From positions 6,999,547-7,063,546 of the forward strand of contig NC_085859.1 in the NCBI RefSeq assembly GCF_034702125.1: 64,000 nucleotides of DNA, read 5' to 3'. Below, piece after piece: positions 10,931 through 28,299 of this stretch (position 1 is the first letter of the stretch; every line of letters begins with the position of its first letter). The position numbers were made by a program, and so were the translations under genes. This stretch comes from Engraulis encrasicolus. Lineage: Eukaryota; Chordata; Actinopteri; Clupeiformes; Engraulidae. The notes under the pieces are model-generated. The model was given only the letters and a program-made list of their open reading frames with translations, ran no database searches and had not been told where the DNA came from.

Positions 10931-11700
10931 AATATCTTGTAATAAGTGAAGTTATATTGGGCTATATGGTTTGGTGGGCCCCAGAATTTTTTTTACATTT
11001 CAAAGTGGGCCTTGGTGTTCTGAATTTTGAGAACGGCTGGATTAAGGTCTTGCTGTGAAAGCTCTGAGGTCTGCAGTTAGCGCAATACTCTAAAAAGGCC
11101 AGACATTTCAGTCTGTGTTACCATTAACTGTGTCACACATTAGCTGTCGTTATGACAGTTGTTATGACAAAGTTCTGACACAGTTGTTACGACAGAGTAT
11201 GATTTTGTCTTTTAAATGCTTGCTAATGGACTTAAGCACTTTCAAGGAAATGTGTTTCGAATTTGAGGTATTTTCATAGGCCTATGTTTAAGATAATATC
11301 ACATTTGTCTGTAACATGATTTAAAGAATAAACAGGCAAATGTTCATTTTAATTAAAATATTCGTTTTAATTAAATATTATAAGAAATTTAAGATTAAAC
11401 TTGGCAATTGGTTATTTTGGACACTCAAGGGTGTATACCATGCAGACATCTATGTTATTTACTAAGAAAAAATACAGAAAAATGTTAGGACAAAACAACC
11501 CTGAAATTCTACTCTAATAATAGAATGACCCATATACTAAACGGTATGTGTATGTGTCTTGTAAACTAAGACTACTAACCTAATTAATGTACATTAAAAT
11601 ATTCTAATATATTTTTTCCAACCCAGAATGTCTGCCATCCATATTCAGATTGATCTTTATATACCAATTCACCTCTACCTTTGTATCAGCAGGAGTGGGA
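10931..11700. other. non-coding DNA downstream of TRIM copy A
   Basis: AT-rich, with AATTAAAATA words; no ORF with a domain. It may include 3' UTR of copy A; AATAAA-type signals occur at 11906-11925 beyond the CT repeat. Confidence 0.4.
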
Positions 11701-11702
11701 AT

Positions 11703-11824
<122 letters not shown>

Positions 11825-12022
11825 TTGCATTCTAGTTAATCTGCCGACTCACAAGTGCTCATTAGACTACTGTATATCATTATTGTGTAAGTCTGACTTT
11901 GTACGAAATAAAATGAAATAAAAGACAAATCTAAGTAAGAAACTCAAACTTGTGCTGTCATGATGACAAAGACAATGTGTGTATCACTTGCTTCCACATT
12001 GAGTGGGGGGATGTCCATATGA

Positions 12023-12143
<121 letters not shown>

Positions 12144-12283
12144 TATATATAGGGAGTGTCACTGGCCACTCTGGTATAGGTATTGTATGCCATATCAGAG
12201 TAACTTGTTGGCAGGGTGGGGGTGGGGGGGCGGGCTCCTGTCTTGCATCATGGCACATTATCTTTTTGGATCATTGAGAAAGA

Positions 12284-13032
12284 GTTGATGTGTCATAAGG
12301 CAGAATTATATTAAAGGGACAGTTCTGTCAATTTCAACAGGCAGTTGTAATGCTCACGCTACCCTGAACTTGTCAGTGCCTGAGATTTTTTTTTCTTCTT
12401 CTTTAGCCGTTTCCGAGATCCTGGTCATTGTAATGGGGGCAGCTCTTTGTTTACATTTCAAAAAAACATTTTTATTTATTCCCAAAAACATCCAAAAGGT
12501 TATAAAACTAGCAAACAGCAGTACCTTTTGGGAAAATATTTGGAGTTGGCCTTTTTTAAAAATGTAAACAAACGCTGCCCCCATTAGAATAGCTCAGATC
12601 TTGGAAAGGGCTGAGCCGTAAAATGCAGCATCACTGGGTACTGACTGACAAGTCAAGAGTATAGCGTGAGCAATTCAACAGCATATTGAAACTGACAGAA
12701 GTGGTCCTTTATGAGTTGATGTGTCATAAGGCAACATTATAGTTGATGTGTCATAATGCAACATTATATTAAAAGTTGATGTGTCATAATGCAGCATTAT
12801 ATTAAAAGTTGATGTGTAATAATACAGTATTATATTAAGAGTTTACGTGTGATAATACAGCATTATATTAAGAGTTTACGTGTGATAATACAGCATTATA
12901 TTAAGAGTTTACGTGTGATAATACAGCATTATATTAAGAGTTTACGTGTGATAATACAGCATTATATTAAGAGTTTACGTGTGATAATACAGCATTATAT
13001 TAAGAGTTTACGTGTCATAGTTCAGCAAAATA
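12284..13032. repeat. 33-bp minisatellite interrupted by a MITE
   Basis: Units carry ACGTGTGATAATACAGC or the older GATGTGTCATAAGGCA form plus ATTATATTAAGA. Five units at 12841, 12874, 12907, 12940 and 12973 are identical; flanking ones diverge, as in arrays that homogenise at the centre. Because 33 is divisible by three, a spurious 11-residue repeat ORF results. Confidence 0.85.
12315..12708. mobile_element. TTAA-flanked (piggyBac-like) MITE, 394 bp
   Basis: Inverted ends read AGGGACAGTTCTGTCA and, from the right, AGGACCACTTCTGTCA. Flanks are TTAA (12311-12314) and TTAT (12709-12712), a decayed TTAA duplication. It inserted in the TTAA word of the 33-bp minisatellite unit. No ORF of note. 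Confidence 0.65.
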
Positions 13033-13183
13033 TTATGTGCTGGGTCTCAGCCCAGACTGCCCTGGTCCAGTTTAACCCCTTAGTGCACAGCCTCTGTAAT
13101 CATCTTACTGTCACCAAACCTGTAATGACCACGTCTTAATCTGTTACCTAAGACTCTTGGTAATGACATTGAAATGTTGTTAC

Positions 13184-13243
13184 AGTATGTCACAGAAGTG
13201 AGTGAGTACACCCCTCACATTTGTGCAGATTTGTGAGTATATC
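13184..13243. mobile_element. Tc1-like terminal inverted repeat relic
   Basis: GAGTACACCCCTCACA in this stretch matches, in reverse, the TGTGAGGGGTGTATTCAC end of the degraded Tc1 at 27544-28299. Only one end is seen. Confidence 0.5.
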
Positions 13244-13254
13244 TCCTCCTAGGA

Positions 13255-13385
13255 CGGCCCTTTGATTCCCGGCCCGGGTCCTTTGCCGGCCCTTCCCCGT
13301 CTCTCTCTCTCTCCCAACTCTCTTCCTCTCACTGCCTCACTGCCCTGTCTGAAAAACAACAATAAAGGCTTGTAAAGCCCCCAGA
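13255..13385 (+). mobile_element. SINE 3' part
   Basis: A B-box-like TTTGATTCCCGG is followed by GGCCCGGGTCCTTTGCCGG, a CT-rich body and AATAAAGGCTTGTAAAGCCC, the layout of a tRNA-derived fish SINE tail. The 5' tRNA half is missing. Confidence 0.5.
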
Positions 13386-14042
13386 AAATACTATATTAAA
13401 GAAGTGGCAAAAAGTAAACAAAGACATAAATGTGCAGTGTGCAGTTGCAACACTGACAGCATTGTCCAACGCGCAGCATAAAATAATAAGGGTAACATGG
13501 CATTTTGGATAATAAACACAGACATCTAGGCGTAGTGTACAGTTACAAAACTGACAACAACGTCCTACATGTGGCAAAAGATAATAAAAGATGTTTAAAA
13601 GGATTTTAAAAGCAATTTGAAAACTCGATGGACTTGATGCATCCCTACAAGAAATAGAGTGCATAACATGTATAGAAGAAAATAACCATTAGAGTAGATC
13701 CACCATCAGCCTAGGCTCTACCCTTTTCATATCAGGCAGCACATGAACATATAGGCTACCAGACCATGATAGTCTAGGTCTGTGAGGCAGTGCCCCAAGG
13801 AGATATATGACATAATAAAAACAATTATTATTACAGTAACAATAAATAGTAGTAAAAAAATCATACTAATACTAAAAGTAGTTTGTTCAGAGATGCAATA
13901 GAATAGATTATCCACTGGAATGATGGGTTTCTGTAATGGAATGCACTCTGCTATGTCTTACTAAACATGGCCACTAGATGGCAGCAGTACTCCATGAATA
14001 GACCATAGCCTGTCTCCCTCCTTCCAGGAAGTTTTGAGAGAC
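13386..14042. other. unassigned DNA with a ~93-bp degenerate duplication
   Basis: Two related segments near 13436 and 13528 share GTACAGTTACAA/GTGCAGTTGCAA and AAAATAATAA words. No gene supported. Confidence 0.4.
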
Positions 14043-14050
14043 ACAGGTAG

Positions 14051-14248
14051 CAGTGTTGCCAGATTGGGCTGTTTTCCGCCAAATTGGGCTGCTTAGGATG
14101 GCTGTGTGCGGGTAGAAATGCCATTTAGCAGAAAAACCCGCCCAATTTTTACCATAGAAATCAATAGAATTGGGCGGGATTTTGTGCTTCTAGGCGGGTT
14201 TTCAGCATTTTTTGGGCTGGAAATCATCAGCCTCATCTGGCAACCCTG
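14051..14248. mobile_element. hAT-like MITE, 198 bp, with 8-bp target duplication
   Basis: Ends CAGTGTTGCCAGAT and, from the right, CAGGGTTGCCAGAT. Flanks ACAGGTAG (14043-14050) and ACAGGCAG (14249-14256) form a target duplication with one mismatch. It lies about 95 bp upstream of the copy B start codon, so it could affect that promoter or 5' UTR. Confidence 0.85.
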
Positions 14249-14342
14249 ACAGGCAGGGCTGAATAGAAAACGAAACTGATGCATTGCCCTCTGGAGCTGC
14301 TGTAGCGTGGTAGCTTACGTGCTGTCGGGAATACTTGAGAAA

Positions 14343-20364
<6,022 letters not shown>

Positions 20365-20380
20365 GGCCCTCTGCAGCCCT

Positions 20381-20579
<199 letters not shown>

Positions 20580-20773
20580 TCTGGGTAGTCTACAGACCCT
20601 TCTACTACTACTGTGTGATTGTTGCCTCAGTGCCAAATATACAGTATATGTAATCATACAAAATAAAATGAAATACATAGAACAAAGTCACAGTGGTCTT
20701 TTCTCATATTGTACTGTAAAACTTGGGCCTGATGATGTCAATATGTCTGTCTGTCTGTCTGTCTGTGTGGGGG

Positions 20774-21193
20774 TGCATCCTCAAGGTTGTTGGTTCTGTG
20801 CCCAGCATTAACACACAGAGCTGCCTCTTATTCTATGATGTCATGTCATCTTCAAATTCATCCGAGGGCTGTAAAAGTCCTCCAAGGGCCGTACTATGAA
20901 CACAGACCAGAATTTCTGTTTGCACCTTAGGCTTACATTGAAGGCAGCCACCTTTAAAACAGTCCCCACATTCTCTAGGACCCCTGCATATAACTTAATT
21001 GTATTGCAAATGTATTTCTAAGATTCCTTCACAAAATGTGTCATATTTCATGTGAAGCTGCATAATATAAAAATGATATCGGGGGCCGGATAAAACGGCC
21101 TCAAGGGCCGCAAAATAGACCTCGAGACATAGGTTCCCCACCCATGTTCTAATGGCAGCATTGTGGACACGGCATCCTCAAGGTTGTTGGTTC
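20774..21193. mobile_element. decayed interspersed repeat between short direct repeats
   Basis: GCATCCTCAAGGTTGTTGGT occurs at 20775 and 21171. Between them GGGCCGGATAAAACGGCC and GGTTCCCCACCC resemble the end of a hAT-derived repeat. No ORF. Confidence 0.4.
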
Positions 21194-21252
21194 TAATTCA
21201 AACATTACAGGACTGCAAATCTGTGATAATATCATGTTGTTACCACTTTCTA

Positions 21253-21450
21253 GAAACAGAGTAACGAGCAGTCTACGTAGAACACAGGTATACGCAGTAT
21301 ACCCACTTCAAAATTTAAGGGATTTCAGTATATCCACTTAAAATTGATTGATCCATTATTTAGAATAGCACAAATATATACAGTATACCCACTTCAAACA
21401 ATGCTCAAATATACAGTATACCTACTACAAAAAAGTGAGTTACTGTATGC
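21253..21450. mobile_element. decayed copy of the 37337-37569 MITE family
   Basis: Shares AAAATTGATTGATCCATTAT and ACAGTATACCCACTTCAAA with that element. Its termini are eroded. Confidence 0.55.
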
Positions 21451-21474
21451 GTAGGATAAGGAGATAGTTTAAAT

Positions 21475-21682
21475 CAGTGTTTCCCTATCTTGTTTTGTTT
21501 TGTGTACCCCCTAAGCAATTTTGTCATATGATGAGTACCCCCTCACTCATGCTCTATACCTGTTCCTCTGTCCCAATGTGACTATACTTCATATATTTGT
21601 CATTATTACATTTTTCCACGTACCCCCTGCAGTGTGCTTGCGTACCACTAGTGGGTCACGTACCCCTGGTTGGGAAACACTG
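21475..21682. mobile_element. hAT-like MITE, 208 bp, with 8-bp target duplication
   Basis: Ends CAGTGTTTCCC and GGGAAACACTG; flanks GTTTAAAT (21467-21474) and GTTTAAGT (21683-21690). Its right end, read inward, is CAGTGTTTCCCAACCAGGGG, the unit of the minisatellite at 54364-54950. Confidence 0.85.
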
Positions 21683-21766
21683 GTTTAAGTTGTTGGTGTT
21701 GATGGTCCGTAGGAGGAGCTGGAGATCCCCGTCCACATGGTTGGGTGAAGTGAACTAGGAGCACAG

Positions 21767-22945
21767 TATGGTGACACCATGTTTACTTTATATCACTATG
21801 GTGACACCATGTTTACTTTATATCACTATGGTGACACCATGTTTACTTTATATCACTATGGTGACACCATGTTTACTTTATATCAGCAACTAGGAGCACA
21901 GTATGGTGACACCATGTTTACTATATATCAGTATGGTGACACCATGTTTACTATATGTCAGTATGGTGACACCATGTTTACTTTATATCAGTATGGTGAC
22001 ACCATGTTTACTTTATATCAGCAGGTAGGAGCACAGTATGGTGACACCATGTTTTACTTTATGTCAGCAGGACATCAATCAGCAACTTGGAGCACAGTAT
22101 GGTGACACCATGTTTACTTTATGTCAGTATGGTGACACCATGTTTACTTTATGTCAGTATGGTGACACCATGTTTACTTTATGTCAGTATGGTGACACCA
22201 TGTTTACTTTATATCAGTATGGTGACACCATGTTTACTTTATATCAGCAGCTAGGAGCACAGTATGGTGACACCATGTTTACTTTATATCAGTATGGTTA
22301 CGCCATGTTTACTTTATATCACTATGGTGACACCATGTTTACTTTATATCACTATGGTGACACCATGTTTACTTTATATCAGCAACTAGGAGCACAGTAT
22401 GGTGACACCATGTTTACTATATATCAGTATGGTGACACCATGTTTACTATATATCAGTATGGTGACACCATGTTTACTTTATATCACTATGGTGACACCA
22501 TGTTTACTTTATATCACTATGGTGACATAGTTTACTTTATGTTTATGTTTATGTTTACTTTATATCAGTATGGTTACGCCATGTTTACTTTATATCACTA
22601 TGGTGACACCATGTTTACTTTATATCACTATGGTGACACCATGTTTACTTTATATCACTATGGTGACACCATGTTTACTTTATATCAGCAACTAGGAGCA
22701 CAGTATGGTGACACCATGTTTACTATATATCAGTATGGTGACACCATGTTTACTTTATATCACTATGGTGACATAGTTTACTTTATGTTTATGTTTATGT
22801 TTACTTTATATCAGTATGGTTACGCCATGTTTACTTTATATCACTATGGTGACACCATGTTTACTATATATCAGTATGGTGACACCATGTTTACTATATA
22901 TCAGTATGGTGACACCATGTTTTACTTTATGTCAGCAGGACATCA
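21767..22945. repeat. 30-bp minisatellite, nearly 1.2 kb, open in one frame
   Basis: The unit reads TATGGTGACACCATGTTTAC plus TTTATATCAC/G. Irregular spacers with GCAACTAGGAGCACAG and TTATGTTTATGTTTATG recur, giving higher-order blocks of about 247 bp near 22526 and 22772. The unit is a multiple of three, so long YGDTMFTLYQ ORFs arise without selection. I do not call it a gene. Confidence 0.9.
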
Positions 22946-23400
22946 ATCTCTTCATCTGTTCATATTGTGAACATTTGTATACTGTGAGCGTGATGACAAC
23001 AAAGTAATATCTGAACCTGAGTTGAATATTTTATATATTGAAACTAGGACGGAAGTAAGACGGTTACATCGTCAAAACATGTCAGGTGAAGCATAAAACT
23101 TTTACATGTCTGAAACAAAGGAAACATTTCAGACTTAAGAGTTAGTCAGTGTGATGGAGTAACCATCACTAGGGTTCTGGGTGTGATGGAGTCACGGTCA
23201 GAGCCCCAGTTTACTACCCCAGAAGGTCTGGGTTTGAGTCCCAGCTGGGCAACTCTACTCTCCTTCGCTACAGGCATAACGAATGTAATACATGATCTAC
23301 TGTATGCAATGATACATCAAAACCGTGGAATGGAGTTCTATGGAACCACCCTCTCCCCTTATGTAGACCTCCTTGACTATATGTGATGTTTCCTGTCTCA

Positions 23401-23456
23401 GTGTCTGATAGCAAGGCTTTTATAGCTGGACCAGAGAAGCCTTCTTATACCATGAT

Positions 23457-23457
<1 letters not shown>
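23401..23457 (+). pseudogene. decayed TRIM 57-bp exon (relic copy)
   Basis: CCTGTCTCAG then TGTCTGATAGCAAGGC, GCTGGACCAGAGAAG and CTTCTTA match the 57-bp exons at 9505 and 19545 with substitutions and a short deletion, and a CA array follows as in copies A and B. No B30.2 exon follows. Confidence 0.75.

Positions 23458-23460
<3 letters not shown>

Positions 23461-23543
<83 letters not shown>
23461..23543. repeat. (CA)n microsatellite after the relic exon
   Basis: About 41 CA units. Confidence 0.95.
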
Positions 23544-23544
<1 letters not shown>

Positions 23545-23545
<1 letters not shown>

Positions 23546-23799
23546 GTTGCCAGTTCGACTCCCGACCCGCCAGGTTGGTGGGGGGAGTAATTAACCAGTG
23601 CTCTCCCCCATCCTCCTCCATGACTGAGGTACCCTGAGCATGGTATCGTCCGGCCACACTGCCCCCTTGCACGGGTGAAGTATAAATGCAATTTTGTTGT
23701 GTGCAGTGTGCAGTGAACAATTGTGTTCTGTGGAGTGTTGTGTCACAATGACAATGGGAGTTCGAGTTTCCCAGTTGGGCTTTCACTTTCACTTTCACA
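23545..23799 (+). mobile_element. tRNA-derived SINE, 5' half lost
   Basis: Begins with a B-box-like AGTTCGACTCCC, then a body with CCATGACTGAGGTACCCTGA, ACGGGTGAAGTATAAATGCA and TGTCACAATGACAATGGGAG, ending in CTTTCACTTTCAC. The A-box half is replaced by the CA array. A further B-box-like stretch (GGGTTTGAGTCCC) near 23230 could be another tRNA-related scrap. Confidence 0.65.
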
Positions 23800-23811
23800 C
23801 AGACACGCGCA

Positions 23812-24129
<318 letters not shown>

Positions 24130-24365
24130 ACACACTGACACACACAACTTGAAAGGGTGGTGTGTGTGTGTGTGTATGTGCACATATCAGAGCAATGCAA
24201 AAAAGCAGGTTGGGCACCTGTCATTTAATATTCACACACTGAAGCAGACACACAACCTTTCAGCCCTCTGCTCGCTTTGGCCAAATAGCCAAAAATCATC
24301 ATCCATTGATTGCTATATATACGTGGTTCAGTTCAGTAGAGTATTTTTTTTTTATTAATAACCTA

Positions 24366-24366
<1 letters not shown>

Positions 24367-24460
<94 letters not shown>
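24367..24460. repeat. (CA)n microsatellite
   Basis: About 47 units. Confidence 0.95.
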
Positions 24461-24461
<1 letters not shown>

Positions 24462-24729
24462 GGTTGTACTGGTTTTCAGTCCAGGTTCTTTCCTTGTTCA
24501 CCGGCCACCATGTGTTCCATTACGACCACCTGAAAAAAACAGATATTTAAGTTGATTTTGGTTTAAATAGGGTGTCTTCCCCCGTCCAAATAAACAACCT
24601 ACAACATCCATGGATTGGTATATTACTGCCTGGTTCATTCATGTTTTATTGTCTGCATGCTGTTATGCTGTTTGTAATAGTGTTTGCCCCATTTTGAGCA
24701 GAGTGTTTATTTATTAAATGATAGGTTTC

Positions 24730-24867
24730 ATATCATCACCAAAAGTTTATAAATACACTATTTTACCTCACACATGCACTTAAGCAAGCATTTGCATGTA
24801 CCAGAACAAAACATTGTATGTAGGAAAATACAATTATTTTATGCATAAACTTTTGGTGATATGATAT
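24730..24867. repeat. short inverted-repeat element
   Basis: ATATCATCACCAAAAGTTTAT near 24730 pairs with ATAAACTTTTGGTGATATGAT near 24845; a 95-bp loop separates them. Probably a MITE. Confidence 0.55.
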
Positions 24868-25064
24868 ATTGTCTAGGCAATACTTAAGAGTTAAGAGTTA
24901 AAGTTAAGATTTTTTGGGAAACGCAGCCCAGGTAAGCTCATTTGTTTTTGCTGCTGTCTCTTTGCTTGTGTTTTTAATGACTATTATATGGCGTGTTTGA
25001 GATATGAGTCAGCCTGTGGCATGTCCCTATTGTTTACACCCCCACACTGTTAATTTGCTTCCTG

Positions 25065-25068
<4 letters not shown>

Positions 25069-25142
<74 letters not shown>
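25069..25142. repeat. (CA)n microsatellite
   Basis: About 37 units. Confidence 0.95.
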
Positions 25143-25144
<2 letters not shown>

Positions 25145-25398
25145 AAAGGTGTGTGACTGTATGTGCACGTCAGCAATACAGAAAAACTGGTTGGCCTTCT
25201 TTCTGCTCTTTCTTTTTTATAAACATGCTCATTTGTGACAAAATGATATCCATCTCCAAATCTACAACCTTCCTGATATGTGTTCATACTGTTCAGTTGA
25301 CTGTGCCAATATTATTACATCCCACGACATACAAAGGATGGGTTTGAATGTGAAATCTGAGTTTTAAGGCAGAAATACTGAGCTGCACATAAAAGTAA

Positions 25399-25634
25399 GG
25401 GTCAAATACGTCCAAAAATAAATGGTCATTCAGTGTAACGGATACCTTCTGCTGACTGTAACTGTAAAAAACATGACTCTTTTTATTTTATTTTTTTTTC
25501 CAGTGAATTCATGAAAGCCTCGGCTGTCATCCATTCACTTGAAACAATTTAAAAATCATGTTTTTTTGCAGTTACAGTCGGCGGAAGGTCCCCGTTACAC
25601 TGAATGACAATTTCATTTTGGACGTCTTTGACCC
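25399..25634. mobile_element. palindromic MITE
   Basis: Arms share GGGTCAAATACGTCCAAAA and TCATTCAGTGTAACGG with their complements on the right (CCGTTACACTGAATGA, TTTTGGACGTCTTTGACCC). It lies 0.3 kb upstream of copy C. Confidence 0.7.
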
Positions 25635-25789
25635 GTAAATATTTGCTCAGAAACGTTATAATTTAGCGTCTTATTAACAGCAAGTTCATTGAAAGTTTTA
25701 AAGAACATTGACATGGTGTCAGGTTTATAGCACCCTGTATTCATAAACTTGTATGCTGTTGGAGTTTACAGTGTACAGGAAGTCACAGG

Positions 25790-25968
25790 ATTGGCCACAC
25801 CCACATCCTCACCTGGTCCCACCTTCCCCCTGCCTGATAAGAATGTTTCTGATTGGCTAATCCCCAACCCCTCCCTCCCTGGGCTCCTCCTTAGTGTTCT
25901 GAGGAAGTCAGCTGTCACTCTGCTGCTGCTTCTCAGAGTGTGCACTTGCTGTTTGGAAGAGCAACAGA
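25790..25968 (+). promoter_or_regulatory. putative promoter and 5' UTR of TRIM copy C
   Basis: The ATTGG in CTGATTGGCTAAT (about 25849-25861) is an inverted CCAAT box, about 115 bp before the ATG, followed by GC/CT-rich sequence. No clear TATA box. This is inference from motif and position. Confidence 0.35.
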
Positions 25969-26553
25969 ATGGCGTCCGCGTCTTCTCAGGAGGAAGACTC
26001 CTTCACTTGTCCCGTCTGTCTGGAGCTGTTGAGGGATCCAGTGACGATTCCATGTGGACATAATTTCTGTATGAAGTGCATTAAGGGCTGCTGGGATCAG
26101 GAGGATAGTAAAGGAGAATACAGCTGTCCCCTGTGCAAAGACACCTTCGACTCCAGGCCTGTCCTCCGCAAAAACCCTCTAATTGCTGAAATGGTGGAGG
26201 AGTTCATGAAGACCAGCATCCAAGCTGCTGCTGCTGCTCACTGTTATGCTGGACCTGGAGATGTGGCGTGCAACGTCTGCACTGGGAGAAAACTAAAAGC
26301 TGTCAAGTCCTGTCTGGAGTGTCTGAAGTCATATTGTGACACTCACCTAAATGCTCACAATGAGCTCATCGATAGAAATCACAACATGATTGATGCCACA
26401 GGCCAGCTACAGGAGAGGATCTGCCCCCACCATAATAAGGTTTTAGAAATATTCTGTCGCACAGACCAGAGTTGCATCTGCTATCTGTGTACGATGGACG
26501 ATCATAAAGGCCATGACACAGTCACAGCAAAATCAGAGTGGAGCCATAAAAAG
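25969..26553 (+). CDS. RING and B-box exon of TRIM copy C
   Basis: 195 codons ending before GTAAGA. All RING ligands are present, and the B-box 2 reads CPHHNK ... CTMDDHKGHDT. Without the downstream exons it could give a truncated RING protein that ends in intron sequence. Confidence 0.85.
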
Positions 26554-26690
26554 GTAAGACGTGGAAATGAAAGTGTACTTGTGTATTCCTTATTAGCTTA
26601 CAGTAGGCTTATGTTATTTATATCTAATCTGAGCAAACTGCACTTTTTCTATAATGGACTTCTTGCCCCATTAAGGAGGCACACAAGAGA

Positions 26691-26860
26691 GGGTCTTTCT
26701 CAACGCCTAGGCCAGTCTCCTTCCAAGTGTATTAGCCTAATTAGCCATACCCAGTGATTGGATACTTTTTGGTGAACTCTACAGAATATCCAATCACTGG
26801 GCGTGCCTAATTAGGCTGATACACTTGGAAGGACACTGGCCTAGGCTTTGAGATAGACCC
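26691..26860. mobile_element. hairpin MITE in intron 1 of TRIM copy C
   Basis: GGGTCTTTCTCAA, CCTAGGCCAGT and CCAAGTGTAT are mirrored by ATACACTTGG, ACTGGCCTAGG and TTGAGATAGACCC around the centre GGTGAACTCTACAG. No ORF. Confidence 0.75.
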
Positions 26861-27543
26861 ACTGTGTTCAATGTCTGACATTCTGTAAAGTTTAAAGCCA
26901 TTGACAGGCCAATACAGTGTTGCCTCCCTCATACCTGTCCTACGGGTTCTGCCAGTCTGTCTCATGTTAAATGACTAACTGAGGTCACGTGGTATCAACT
27001 GCTTGTGAGGAATTTGTGCTGAACAATTTAATCTCTCTCAATTATGTGGCCTATCACTCTAATAAATAAATGATCCATTCAAAATGCGTTATTTTGATTC
27101 CTGTTGTTCCAGGAGGTGTTGGGGCAGAGCCAGAAGAGATGCCAGCAGATAATCCAGTTGAAGGAGAAGGAGCTGCAGGAGCTGAGGAAGGCTGTGGAGA
27201 CTCTCAAGGTGAGAACTGACCAGAGGAGAAGACAATCTGCAGCAGGTTTCTGGCTAATGAGATAGTAGTTATTATGATGAATGCTGTTTGCCAGAGGATT
27301 TCACAGCTATATACTGGCACATCTTTACATTTAGTCTCAGTTTAAACAAATATGAGTAAAGAAGGGCTCCCAGTCAATGTAACTCATTTTGTGTGTGTGT
27401 GTGTGTGTCTGTGTCTGTGTGTGTCTGTCTGTGTCCTATCAGTCGGATACACAGACAGCAGTGGAGGAGAGTGAGAGGATGTTTACTGAGATGATCCACT
27501 CCATTGAGAGAAGGCGCTCTGAGGTGACAGAGCTGATCAGGAG

Positions 27544-28299
27544 AGGATACACCTTTTTTTGTAAAACTCACTTGTTTACCACCACACATGCTTGACACCA
27601 TCTACAGCAAATTTGTTTATCTTGGTCTCAAGAGAGATGAACAGACCAAGGATATGGATCACTGGAACCATGTCGTGTGATCTGAAGAGACCAAGATAAA
27701 CAAATTTGCTTTAGATGGTGTCAAGCATGTGTAGTGGTAAACAAGTGAGTTTTACAAAAAAGGTGTATCCTCTCATAAGCCAAGCATGGTAGTGGGACTG
27801 ACATGGTTTGGGGATGCATGGATGCTGTCAACATTGGCAATCTGAAATACACCTAAAAGAAACATGCATGTCAACATGCACTGTGACTACTGAAGCAGAT
27901 CACGATATTCTCCATAGGATTGCATTCAAATCTCACACCAATCTATTTAAGCCAGATGCAGACTCAAAATTTAAAAGTTCAATGCAAAGAAAGGTTGAAA
28001 CACACACTGATGACCTCCCTTGTCATCCCTTTTCATTTTGTTTCATTTCGAGACGATTCGAGCCAACATAGCCCCTTCTCTACCGGATTTTAATTTGGGG
28101 TGTACTCACTTTTGTGAGTACATGTTCAAACATTAATGGCTGTATTTTGTTTTTTTCTGAGTGAACAAGAAATTTAAGCGGTTACATATGTTGTTAAAAG
28201 GTCACTAATCATTGCGTCAAAGTTACATTTCTGTAATGCTTTGAAAAGATATACTCAAAAATCTGCAAAACTGTGAGGGGTGTATTCACTTTCGTGATA
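27544..28299 (+). mobile_element. degraded Tc1-like element with inverted duplication
   Basis: An ~84-bp inverted repeat (GGATACACCTTTTTTGTAAA at 27544; its complement ends near 27774) copies part of a transposase gene; the right arm reads ETKINKFAL and continues to AKHGSG- and VWGCM-like codons. The 3' end GAGGGGTGTATTCACTTTCG matches Tc1 termini. It replaced the second half of copy C's coiled-coil exon. Confidence 0.7.

Noticed and set aside
14307..14342. Upstream GTG start for TRIM copy B
   Set aside because: GTG is not a normal eukaryotic start; ATG at 14343 gives the usual N-terminus before the RING.
22038..22970. 310-codon ORF rich in YGDTMFTLYQ
   Set aside because: A 30-bp tandem unit keeps any frame open; no flanking gene structure supports coding.
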